Source: UBA7330 sp043554545 (GTDB taxonomy: Bacteria; Bacteroidota; Bacteroidia; Cytophagales; Cyclobacteriaceae). From it: a DNA stretch of 64,000 nt. The stretch lies in NCBI GenBank assembly GCA_043554545.1, contig CP121337.1, positions 3,100,001 through 3,164,000 of the forward strand. Reading direction: 5' to 3'. This document shows, in pieces, positions 17,835-25,911 of this stretch; within the stretch, counting starts at the first letter, position 1; each line of letters starts with the position of its first letter. The notes beneath the pieces were generated by a model that was given only the letters and a program-made list of their open reading frames with translations, was not told where the DNA came from and ran no database searches. Made by a program: the position numbers and the translations under genes.

Positions 17835-18473
17835 CTAAACACTGATATATTTTACCACTTTTTCACGAAATGCCATGAAATGATCTTTTAGGTCAGCCCA
17901 CTTTCCTTCTTGTATTAGGGAATTCATGAATAGTCCTCCTCCCATCCCTAAACCCTTTGCCCCCGCCTTTAGAAACGCTTCTACATTATCTAAATTAATA
18001 CCTCCCGTAGGAACGAGCGGAATTTGTGGCAATGGTCCCTGCAGCTCCCGGATATACCCGGATCCAAGGGTTCCGCTCGGAAACACCTTGACCATGGTGG
18101 CTCCAAGTCTCCACGCCCGATAAATTTCTGTTGGAGAATAACTTCCCGGAAAAACAGGAATATCCTCATGAACACAACTTGAGATTACCTCTTCATTGAG
18201 TATCGGAGTAACGATGAAAGCTGCTCCTGCTTTTTTCGCCTCCAGATAATCTTCAATAGAGCAGATTGTACCTGCACCAATTACCAGTGACTCAAACTCC
18301 TTATTTGCCTTCCTGATTATTGCACCGGCATTGGGTGTGTTCCAGGTTATTTCTGCAAGTGAGTACCCACATTCCTGATATACTTCCAAAATACGAAATG
18401 TCTGTTCCTCTGTAAAACCCCTTAGGATACCGATTACAGGCATCCTTTTTATTTCGTCCAGCACTTTTTTCAT
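17835..18473 (-). CDS. dgoA: KDPG/KDPGal aldolase (2-keto-3-deoxy-6-phospho sugar acid aldolase)
   Basis: Splits a 2-keto-3-deoxy-6-phospho-aldonate into pyruvate and glyceraldehyde 3-phosphate. The 212-residue class I aldolase has the EITWNT catalytic Glu, GAGTICS, PGSYSPTEI, the Schiff-base Lys in MVKVFPSGTLG and the phosphate-binding PTGGI. The serine in FPSG differs from E. coli Eda (FFPAE). Its 4-nt overlap with a 2-keto-3-deoxygalactonate kinase favours the galactonate branch. Convergent with araR (9 bp between the stops). Confidence 0.92.
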   Translation of the reverse strand: MKKVLDEIKRMPVIGILRGFTEEQTFRILEVYQECGYSLAEITWNTPNAGAIIRKANKEFESLVIGAGTICSIEDYLEAKKAGAAFIVTPILNEEVISSCVHEDIPVFPGSYSPTEIYRAWRLGATMVKVFPSGTLGSGYIRELQGPLPQIPLVPTGGINLDNVEAFLKAGAKGLGMGGGLFMNSLIQEGKWADLKDHFMAFREKVVKYISV

Positions 18474-19411
18474 CTATTTTTTAGAAAGGTTAATTGTCCA
18501 TCAATATACGAATTAGTCAGCATGGTGGAATCAATAAAATCTACGTCAGAAAGTGATAGACATGACAAAGCAGTGCCATAAAGTATTTTCATTTGATCCT
18601 CACAGGCAAAAATTTTCCTGCTCTTCACATCCTGCAGCGCCTGTAACTCAAGCCCGATGATCAAACCACTCAGGTAGAAATACGCTACCTCAGGCCCCTT
18701 ACTTTTACCTAAAATATCTCTGGAACGAATCTTAAACAATTCATGAAGTAATGTAGCATCCGCTGCAGCGTTCACACCATTGAGAAATGATGATTCAAAT
18801 GCTTCAGACCATTGACTTTTTTTTATGGAATTGCTCAATACACTGTGTTCCCCTATAAGTTGAAAGAGTTCTCCCGTCATATAGGTCTTGAAGTCTATCA
18901 ACTGACCGTTTTGTATTTCCAGGTGTTTGGAATGTGTGCCCGGAATTATTACCATACCATTGGCTATATCTATGGATTGTACAAGCCCTATTAGCTGTGT
19001 TTCTTCACCTCGCATAATATCTTCGCTGGCTGCAACGCCTGAGAGGAGCGTTAACCTCCCAAGTGCTGTTGACTCAAAGGATTGACTGATAAGGCCTGCG
19101 CCATCCAGAGGAAAAGGAAGCGCTGCGTAGGGAAGTGATTGCATGCCTATATTAGAACTAGCCATTCCTGAAATGATTATTTCCCGGTAATCGGTAATTT
19201 TTATGCCTTTTTGAATGAGGATTTGGAGCAGCTTTTCCTGAAAAAATGCTAGAGGGCTTGATTGAACCCCTGTACACGCCTGATAGATAGATTTACAACC
19301 TTCATCTGTACGCCAGGAAATCAGCACCTTTTCATTCTCTGTGTCAACCAAAGAGGCTCTGAAAGAGGTAGTTCCCCAATCAATACACAGTACATGATGA
19401 TTTGTGCTCAC
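18470..19411 (-). CDS. dgoK: 2-keto-3-deoxygalactonate kinase
   Basis: Phosphorylates 2-dehydro-3-deoxy-galactonate at C6 before aldol cleavage. The 313-residue ASKHA-fold kinase shows CIDWGTTSFRA for phosphate binding, ASEDIMRGEETQLIG and PGTHSKH, all typical of DgoK. The start codon (ATG at 19411) is 109 bp from the divergent GH51 gene, across two tandem operator-like palindromes, so it is probably in the AraR regulon. No galactose dehydrogenase or galactonate dehydratase is in the window. Confidence 0.92.
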   Translation of the reverse strand: MSTNHHVLCIDWGTTSFRASLVDTENEKVLISWRTDEGCKSIYQACTGVQSSPLAFFQEKLLQILIQKGIKITDYREIIISGMASSNIGMQSLPYAALPFPLDGAGLISQSFESTALGRLTLLSGVAASEDIMRGEETQLIGLVQSIDIANGMVIIPGTHSKHLEIQNGQLIDFKTYMTGELFQLIGEHSVLSNSIKKSQWSEAFESSFLNGVNAAADATLLHELFKIRSRDILGKSKGPEVAYFYLSGLIIGLELQALQDVKSRKIFACEDQMKILYGTALSCLSLSDVDFIDSTMLTNSYIDGQLTFLKNR

Positions 19412-19445
19412 GGCTACAAATATGAAAATATTTTACGGATTCTTA

Positions 19446-19466
19446 TAAGTGTACTTATCACATTTA
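19446..19466. promoter_or_regulatory. Predicted AraR operator O1 (dgoK/GH51 intergenic)
   Basis: Half-sites TAAGTGTA and CACATTTA around a 5-bp centre, differing from the araD/araR site at only two of 21 positions. It lies 35 bp upstream of dgoK and 55 bp upstream of GH51. Confidence 0.75.
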
Positions 19467-19486
19467 AAGTGTATTGATTACCTTTA
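19466..19486. promoter_or_regulatory. Predicted AraR operator O2, tandem with O1
   Basis: Half-sites AAAGTGTA and TACCTTTA, sharing one base with O1 and centred 20 bp from it, about two helical turns. The predicted -33 element of the GH51 promoter lies inside this site. Confidence 0.68.
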
Positions 19487-19500
19487 AACTGTCCTATTTG
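19474..19500 (+). promoter_or_regulatory. Candidate GH51 promoter, Bacteroidota type
   Basis: TTG at 19474-19476 and TATTTG at 19495-19500 with an 18-bp spacer, 20 bp before the GH51 start. The match to the TTTG / TANNTTTG consensus is partial. Overlap with O2 would let a bound repressor block RNA polymerase. Confidence 0.4.
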
Positions 19501-19520
19501 AAAATCAACTATTACCCCAC

Positions 19521-21062
19521 ATGAAACGAAGCCTCACATTCATCACATCTCTGATAGCATTTATCTCCTTAAGCTATGCGCAAAATGCATCTCTAACACT
19601 TAACGTAGAATCAGATCAACCGATTATAAGCAAACATATATATGGTCATTTCTCTGAGCATTTGGGTAGATGCGTATATGATGGTTACTGGGTGAGTGAA
19701 GAAATGGATGTTCCTAAAAAAGACCGCATAAGATTGGATGTAGTAGAGGCCTTAAAGAAGATCAAGATACCCAACCTGAGGTGGCCTGGCGGATGTTTTG
19801 CAGATGAGTATCATTGGAGGGATGGTATCGGGCCGAGAGCAGATCGTGAAAGCATGGTCAATACCCACTGGGGAATGGGCGTTGAGGACAACAGTTTTGG
19901 CACACACGAATTTCTTGAACTCTGTGAACTGCTAGGTACCGAGCCCTACATCGCAGCCAATGTGGGTAGTGGGACCGTGAAAGAAATGAATGACTGGATC
20001 GAATATGTCAATTTTAAAGGTGAGACAACCTTAACTAAAATAAGGGCAGAAAATGGTCACCCGGAACCCTGGAATGTGGGCTTTTGGGGCATTGGAAATG
20101 AAAGCTGGGGCTGCGGAGGAAACATGACACCTGAGTATTTTGCTGACATATACAAGCAATATGCAACATATGCGAAAAGTTATCCGGGAGCCCCAATTAA
20201 ACGAATTGCTTCCGGCGCCAATTCTGCAGATTATCACTGGACCGAAGTGATGATGCGGGAGGCCAGAAGACATATGTGGGGTATTTCCGTCCATTATTAT
20301 ACCATTCCTACAGGCAACTGGAACGATAAAGGTTCAGCAATAAATTTCACTGAAAAAGAATACTTCAATACCATGGAACGATGTCTTTTTATCAACGAGC
20401 TGCTCGATAGGCACATCGCCATTATGGATCGCTATGACCCTGAAAAAAGAGTTGCCCTTGCCGTGGACGAATGGGGAATCTGGACAGATGCTGAGCCTGG
20501 AACCAACCCTTCCTTCCTCTATCAACAGAATAGTTTAAGAGATGCACTTATTGCAGCCACACAATTAAACAGTTTCAACAACCGAGCAGACAGGATCCGG
20601 ATGGCAAATCTGGCACAAACGGTAAATGTGCTCCAGGCATTGATCCTGACAGAAGATGAAAAAATGATTGTTACACCTACCTATCATGTTTTTGATTTAT
20701 TTCAGGTGCATCAGGACGCCAAACTTATCCCATTTGCCATTAAAACTCCTGACTTCGTAAACGAGGGGAATAAACTACCAGCCATCAATGTTTCGGCTTC
20801 AATGGACGATTCAGGTAAAGTGCACGTCACTATGGTTAATATCGATCCAAATAACTCAATTACTGTCAGCAGCTCTTTGAATGGGTTTAACTGGAAACAG
20901 GTTTCAGGAAAGATACTAACTTCAGAAAACGTTACCGACATCAATGAATTTGACAAGTCAGCAACTGTCAAAACCGCAGAATTTAATGGAGCCAAAAAGA
21001 CAAAGGAAGGCCTGATTGTTGAATTGCCAGCCAAGTCGGTAGTTATGCTGGAGATAAAATAG
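19521..21062 (+). CDS. abfA: GH51 alpha-L-arabinofuranosidase
   Basis: A 513-residue retaining exo-enzyme removing terminal alpha-L-arabinofuranose. A signal peptide is visible (about residues 1-20, ending LSYA). The TIM-barrel acid/base is E194 in GIGNESWGCGG and the nucleophile E317 in AVDEWGIW; LRWPGGCFADEYHWRDGIGP is the family signature. A C-terminal beta-sandwich follows (residues about 385-513). Many bacterial GH51 enzymes are intracellular, so the signal peptide suggests periplasmic trimming of imported oligosaccharides. Two AraR-like operators precede it. Confidence 0.95.
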   Translation: MKRSLTFITSLIAFISLSYAQNASLTLNVESDQPIISKHIYGHFSEHLGRCVYDGYWVSEEMDVPKKDRIRLDVVEALKKIKIPNLRWPGGCFADEYHWRDGIGPRADRESMVNTHWGMGVEDNSFGTHEFLELCELLGTEPYIAANVGSGTVKEMNDWIEYVNFKGETTLTKIRAENGHPEPWNVGFWGIGNESWGCGGNMTPEYFADIYKQYATYAKSYPGAPIKRIASGANSADYHWTEVMMREARRHMWGISVHYYTIPTGNWNDKGSAINFTEKEYFNTMERCLFINELLDRHIAIMDRYDPEKRVALAVDEWGIWTDAEPGTNPSFLYQQNSLRDALIAATQLNSFNNRADRIRMANLAQTVNVLQALILTEDEKMIVTPTYHVFDLFQVHQDAKLIPFAIKTPDFVNEGNKLPAINVSASMDDSGKVHVTMVNIDPNNSITVSSSLNGFNWKQVSGKILTSENVTDINEFDKSATVKTAEFNGAKKTKEGLIVELPAKSVVMLEIK

Positions 21063-21304
21063 CTCTTCACTAGTTGATCCCTCAGAGTCCCTTTCAGGAG
21101 ACGCTGTGTGGAAGTTAAATTTATAGCAGAGTCTCGCAAGAGACTATACGTACGCTAAATTAATGCTGTCTGTATGGTTTGTGAGGACACCATAGTCGTG
21201 AACCTAACATTTGCCTTTTCGGAATTAGAATTATTTAGCAATGCTAGAAGATCCCCGCGTTCGCGAGGATGTCATTCTTGGTCTATTTGGTTTGTGTGAT
21301 TACT
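21063..21304. other. Gene-free gap between convergent GH51 and sulfatase
   Basis: No coding signal. It holds a perfect small hairpin, AGTCTC-GCAA-GAGACT (21130-21145), an imperfect hairpin around GTGAGGACACCATAG (21181-21195) related to the hairpin family at 57-59 kb, and an inverted CGCG pair near 21260. No T-run follows any of these, so none is a clear intrinsic terminator. Confidence 0.5.
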
Positions 21305-23140
21305 TTACTGAGCCATTCCCCACTTCTCCATCAACCATAGCACCATCCGTTGATCATATTGGTTTAGCTCATTTTTATGATTGGCCACTGCCTGTTTCAC
21401 CTGCTGAGTAGCAATATCATTGATGTCAATGGCATTCATAGCAAAAGTGGATACAAACTCACTGCCAGATACTTTATCAGCTAAGGTAGTCTCTGCAATC
21501 TCCTTCTTGCCTAACCTATAGAGGGCTTCAGCAGCTACAATCGCGACCGGGTCTGATTCATCTTTCAAAGCAAGTGTCAATTCTTCAATCGCTGGCTTAG
21601 CCTTCTCACCCTGTATCAATAAACCAGTCGCGCCCCAATACCGGATCGCAGGATCTTCAGACTCCAGGTAGTAGATCAGTACGTTAATATCCTCAAAGTT
21701 CCTCGACGATGAAGCTTCCGCTACTTCCATCAATCGTTCCAGGTCAAATCCCTCATCGCCTCTCATTAAGTCATAAAATGCCTGATCACCCCTACGAGCA
21801 GCCCAGGAGGGTTCGGGAACCAGCCCTGTATCTCTGATCCTCAGCATCCAATCCTTGTTGGCTTTCCTCATTTTCTTGAGGGTTTCCAGGTAAGCAGGAT
21901 CACCTGCAAGGTTATTCACTTCCCACGGATCATTTTCTGTGTCATACAATTCTTCACTCGGTTTAGGATTCCAGAATATGCTTTGTGTAGGGTTGCATTC
22001 ACCCGATAAATAAGCCTCCTCCCAGGACCTGATGGATGGAGCTCTCCAGAGGTAGTTAAGGTGTTGACCATAAACCCGGTGCGGCATGAAATTCTTAATG
22101 TAACGAAACTTTTGTCCTCTGACGGCTCTGGACATATCGTAGCGTTCATCCATCCTGCCCCGAAACATGTAGGCAAATTCAGGATCTGCGGTCTTTTGCT
22201 GTCCGAGGAATGCATTTCCCTGCATAAAATCCGGGATAGGAATACCTGTAATACTCAGGAGTGTTGGTGCTAAATCCACAAAGCTGATCATCCGATCTAC
22301 CTGAGACCCCGGTTGGTCTTCAGGGAACAAATGCTTAAACTTCTCAGGAATCCTCACAATAAAAGGAACGTGTGTGCCTGATTCGTAAACATATCGTTTA
22401 CTCCTGGCTAGTACCCCACCATGGTCCCCATAATAAAACACAATGGTATTTTCTGCTAGCCCACTTTCCTCCAGCTCCTGCAAAAGTTTACCCATTGCAG
22501 TATCCATGTCTTCCACTTTGTCATAATACTGGGCCCAATCATGCTCCATCTCCTCAGTTCTGGGGTGATAAGGAGGGATCGGTACTTTTTTAGGATCATG
22601 CCTTAACTCCTCAGTAGGAATTGATTTATGGATAGAGCTTTCATGTGAAATACCTACGTTGAAAATGGCAAAGAAAGGTTGGCCTTCTGCCCTATTCTTA
22701 TAATGGGCATCTCTGGAAGACTCGTCCCAAAGATCATCTACCTGGTCTACGTTGATGTTATAATCCGTTTTGCTATTGTTGGTGCAGTAGTAGCCTTTCT
22801 CCCTCAGAAAGGTAGGATAAGTTTTGACTTGTTCGCTTTTCAGGTATTTGCTACGCATGTGTTGGTTACCACCTGAAATTGCATAAATACCCGTAATAAT
22901 GGTATTCCTGGCGGGTGCGCAAACCGGAGCATTGGCGTAGGCATGCGTATAGAGAAAACCTTCACTAGCTAATTTGTCCAGGTTGGGCGTTGTTGCAAAT
23001 TCATCTCCATAACACCCGAGGAAAGGACTATTATCTTCAGAAACCAGCCAAAGAATATTGGGCAATTCCTGTGTTTCTTGTGTGGGACTGCACATCGTGA
23101 GTCCAAATAGCAAGCTCAAAAAGGGGATAAATAATCTCAT
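21305..23140 (-). CDS. S1 sulfatase with C-terminal HEAT-like repeats, lipoprotein
   Basis: A 611-residue lipoprotein (LTMC, Cys17). The sulfatase domain shows WLVSEDNSP, with Glu replacing the first Asp of the usual DD metal pair, and C74-A-P-A-R78 as formylglycine motif. FYYGDHGGVLARSKRYVYESGTHVPFIVR is the second metal region. From about residue 480 the sequence turns into helical HEAT-like repeats (IRYWGATGLLIQGEKAKPAIEELTLAL, then VAIVAAEALYRLGK). The paralogue at 25912-27756 has the same architecture. The tail may bind substrate or partner; no function is established. Convergent with GH51. Confidence 0.88.
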   Translation of the reverse strand: MRLFIPFLSLLFGLTMCSPTQETQELPNILWLVSEDNSPFLGCYGDEFATTPNLDKLASEGFLYTHAYANAPVCAPARNTIITGIYAISGGNQHMRSKYLKSEQVKTYPTFLREKGYYCTNNSKTDYNINVDQVDDLWDESSRDAHYKNRAEGQPFFAIFNVGISHESSIHKSIPTEELRHDPKKVPIPPYHPRTEEMEHDWAQYYDKVEDMDTAMGKLLQELEESGLAENTIVFYYGDHGGVLARSKRYVYESGTHVPFIVRIPEKFKHLFPEDQPGSQVDRMISFVDLAPTLLSITGIPIPDFMQGNAFLGQQKTADPEFAYMFRGRMDERYDMSRAVRGQKFRYIKNFMPHRVYGQHLNYLWRAPSIRSWEEAYLSGECNPTQSIFWNPKPSEELYDTENDPWEVNNLAGDPAYLETLKKMRKANKDWMLRIRDTGLVPEPSWAARRGDQAFYDLMRGDEGFDLERLMEVAEASSSRNFEDINVLIYYLESEDPAIRYWGATGLLIQGEKAKPAIEELTLALKDESDPVAIVAAEALYRLGKKEIAETTLADKVSGSEFVSTFAMNAIDINDIATQQVKQAVANHKNELNQYDQRMVLWLMEKWGMAQ

Positions 23141-23212
23141 GTCTGGGTGTTATAATTTCTGAATATGTGATAAAGGTGAAATTTCCTTCGGACAATTACA
23201 AGTTTAGCCGGG

Positions 23213-24262
23213 TTACTTCCGAATGTGGAGTGCATATGCCTTTGCTGGGTTCTCTGTTAGCAACTGATCAATTTCAGGTGAAGTAAAACCCTTTTTTCTC
23301 AATGCAGGAACTACATATTGAAATATCGCTGTATAAGGTCTGCTCATTTCCGTGTTTTCTTCCCCTACCGTATACCAACCACTGTCATGGGATATCAATA
23401 CACGATCCAGTAAATTGGCATTTTTTAGGTTTACCAGGTAATCAACATATCTTTTTAGCTGCAAGGTGTCTCCTGTAGCCGTATCTAACCGAATACCTCC
23501 CATACCGTCAAGGGAAACCCATGCGCCGTGCCGGGCAATACTGATGTGAGCATCCTTTGTATCATTCTGGGCATGTGTCCAGACAAATGCTGATGGATGA
23601 ACTCCAACTTCTTCAAGTATCTCAAAACATAACCTGGCAATATGTGCTTTGCCACTATGGGCTACGATAGACAAACCTGTGTTGGCGTGGGTGATTGCTG
23701 CGGCTTTGACGATTTTCTGTTCGATACCTGACAGGGAGTCTTTGTTGTAATTAAGACCAATTTTGATAAAACCCGGTTTGATTCCAGTCCCCTCGATACC
23801 CTCCTCGAATTCCTGAATCCAGATCTTTGCGATGCTGTCTGCCGAAATCTCATAGGCAAACCCCGGTATATGCTGATAGTTTCTTGCTGCATAAAACCCC
23901 GTATTGGTGATGATGTTCAACCCAGTTTCATCAGCGAGCCGCTTAAGCAACAATGGATTTCTGCCCAAATATTTCGGTGTGCATTCAAAAAAGGTTTTGA
24001 CACCAGCTGCCTTCATCTCCTTCAGATATGGCAATAAAAAACGGTAAGCCTCCTCATTGTCCCAGTTGCCTGGGTTTTGGTCTGCTACCTTTGACCAATC
24101 GAGAAATACATGCTCATGGATGAGGGTTGTACCGAGACTATCCGGAGCCATAGGGCCCGAAACCGTAATAATCTTCCCTGCCAGATCCTGCTGGGATTTT
24201 TGATTCGAATCACATCCTGATAATAGCATCAGGGATAAGCATGTTAAAGAGATTAAGCGCAT
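23213..24262 (-). CDS. Phosphotriesterase-family amidohydrolase lipoprotein
   Basis: A 349-residue lipoprotein (LLSGC, Cys17) with the PTE-type binuclear metal site: H49-E-H51 in TLIHEHVFLDW, the bridging Lys in GFIKIGLN, His residues in SIVAHSG and VWTHAQN, and the final Asp in LISHDSG. Family members include lactonases and phosphotriesterases; sugar-lactone hydrolysis would fit a sugar-use region but is inference. It lies 72 bp upstream of the HEAT-tailed sulfatase on the same strand, probably co-transcribed. Confidence 0.85.
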   Translation of the reverse strand: MRLISLTCLSLMLLSGCDSNQKSQQDLAGKIITVSGPMAPDSLGTTLIHEHVFLDWSKVADQNPGNWDNEEAYRFLLPYLKEMKAAGVKTFFECTPKYLGRNPLLLKRLADETGLNIITNTGFYAARNYQHIPGFAYEISADSIAKIWIQEFEEGIEGTGIKPGFIKIGLNYNKDSLSGIEQKIVKAAAITHANTGLSIVAHSGKAHIARLCFEILEEVGVHPSAFVWTHAQNDTKDAHISIARHGAWVSLDGMGGIRLDTATGDTLQLKRYVDYLVNLKNANLLDRVLISHDSGWYTVGEENTEMSRPYTAIFQYVVPALRKKGFTSPEIDQLLTENPAKAYALHIRK

Positions 24263-24391
24263 AGTTTTTCAATAGGTGGAAATTTCAATTTAATGACAAA
24301 TCATTAGATATTCATCCCTAAACTATAGTTTTACAACTGATTGATACTTCCGATCATTCAAAGAAATAATTTAACCCTAATCAGCCATCAC

Positions 24392-25072
24392 ATGAAAATA
24401 TTACTGTTCCTGACAACCTATTTAATGATCATGTTCCAAACCAGCGCTCAAAAAGATTGGCCAGGCATAAAGAGATATGCGGCAGACAACGAAGTTCGAA
24501 AACAGACAGTTCAAAAGGACAGAGTAGTTTTTATGGGTAATTCTATTACGGAAGCCTGGGAGCGTATTCACCCGGAGTTCTTCACTTCCAACCCATATGT
24601 TTGTCGTGGGATTTCGGGTCAGACAACTCCTCAAATGCTGATCAGGTTCAGACCTGATGTCATTAACCTAAAGCCTAAAGTGGTGGTAATATTGGCTGGC
24701 ATAAATGACATTGCTGAAAACACAGGTCCTACTACGCTTGAATTGATTGCGGGTAACCTGTTTTCTATGGCCGAGCTGGCAAAAGCAAATGGAATAAAGG
24801 TGGTTTTATCTTCTGTACTGCCTGCCACCAGCTTCTCATGGAGTCCGGTTACTGACCCTGCGGATAAAGTCATTGAACTTAATTCTATGATAAAGGATTA
24901 TGCCAAAAAGCATAAGCTTGTTTACGTGGATTACTATAGCCCCATGGTAAATGATACAAGGGGATTAAAAGAAGAACTAGGCAGTGATTCTGTACATCCT
25001 AACATGAAAGGGTATCAAGTCATGGAACCATTGGTTCAGGCAGCGATAAATAAGGCGATGAAGAAACGCTAA
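24392..25072 (+). CDS. Secreted SGNH/GDSL hydrolase
   Basis: An esterase-like hydrolase. The ATG at 24392 starts a good signal peptide (MKILLFLTTYLMIMFQTSAQ), so I prefer it to a TTG 51 bp upstream that would prepend a non-hydrophobic stretch. SGNH blocks are complete: S51 in FMGNSITEAW, the GISGQTT glycine, N105 in LAGINDIA, and Asp/His in DSVHPNMKGYQ. Such enzymes in polysaccharide loci remove acetyl or other acyl groups. Divergent from the phosphotriesterase-like gene. Confidence 0.9.
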   Translation: MKILLFLTTYLMIMFQTSAQKDWPGIKRYAADNEVRKQTVQKDRVVFMGNSITEAWERIHPEFFTSNPYVCRGISGQTTPQMLIRFRPDVINLKPKVVVILAGINDIAENTGPTTLELIAGNLFSMAELAKANGIKVVLSSVLPATSFSWSPVTDPADKVIELNSMIKDYAKKHKLVYVDYYSPMVNDTRGLKEELGSDSVHPNMKGYQVMEPLVQAAINKAMKKR

Positions 25073-25385
25073 AATATCCACAGATCAACTTTTTGATCTT
25101 ATTGTTCCCTAAAATTCATGGATTACCCTGACCAGTATTTTGGTGCTTCAAATAGCTACGGTTCATAAGCACCCAATAGGTATTTCACTTAATCTTCAAA
25201 AGCAGTGAAACGCCGATACATCGATCAACTATTGCTCATAGATTTGTCTAACAATGAAAGTTATTCTTCTTGAAGTCACACGCTGAATTGAGTGATAAAG
25301 AGGTACAGGAAGGGTGTGTATGCTATCAATATGCATTGAGACTGACACATGTCTTACCATTTGCTTAGTGTATTAAAAGGATATT

Positions 25386-25412
25386 TCAGGTTAATAAACC
25401 TGAGGCTTTTTT
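25386..25412 (+). terminator. Intrinsic terminator candidate 1
   Basis: Stem TCAGGTT / AACCTGA with an AATA loop, followed by GGCTTTTTT. It lies about 310 bp after the SGNH gene, so it may end that transcript or an unannotated RNA. Confidence 0.5.
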
Positions 25413-25434
25413 ATGGTGATAGTTAGGCAGCTTT

Positions 25435-25467
25435 AAAAGCTGGGGGTTTCTGACTTCCAGCTTTTTT
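25435..25467 (+). terminator. Intrinsic terminator candidate 2
   Basis: Stem AAAAGCTGG / CCAGCTTTT with a 13-nt loop and a run of six T. It is the second of two hairpins 22 bp apart. Confidence 0.55.
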
Positions 25468-25601
25468 ATTTACGCGCTTACTTATCCAATCTCAAATATT
25501 ATTTGATAGACCTGTTCCATGTAGTTTGTATCGGATGAACAATAATGAAGATTATCAAATTAAAAAAGAAAACGCCAGCACATAGGCTGACCTTATTTTG
25601 G

Positions 25602-25723
25602 AGCGGGGACCTACCTCCATTTCATAAGGGCAGGCAAGCAAGACTTCCCGATATTCATCGGGACAGGCTTCTCGTCTTGTCTCTTCAGCACTTTGATTCT
25701 GGGAAATAAAAAAAGCCTGATCA
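25602..25723. repeat. 122-bp direct repeat, copy A
   Basis: Nearly identical, without gaps, to 28587-28708. It begins AGCGGGGAC, the same bases as the 3' end of the tRNA gene at 28730-28802 read on this strand. It includes a CCCGAT/ATCGGG hairpin and ends inside the first arm of the tRNA terminator. Confidence 0.85.
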
Positions 25724-25911
25724 ATCTGATATGAGAAAACTACACGTAAAGGGGTAAAAAAAAATTTTAGACATCAGAAACTAAATCTCAATTCCAGAGA
25801 ATCTGATCCATCGTGATCATTTTTGTTTATCAGTGATTTCAAAAAAATCAGGAAAATTGACAGGGTTAATAGCTTAAAATATTATTAACTAACATAATGC
25901 CCCATTGACTT

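Larger units (their letters stand above)
25073..25911. other. 839-bp gene-free region with terminators and a repeat
   Basis: No convincing reading frame. It contains a 7-bp hairpin just after the SGNH gene (AGATCAA/TTGATCT, 25082-25099), two terminator-like hairpins (25386-25412 and 25435-25467) and copy A of the 122-bp repeat (25602-25723). The stretch 25100-25380 has no feature I recognise; the two terminators that follow leave room for a small untranslated RNA. Confidence 0.5.
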
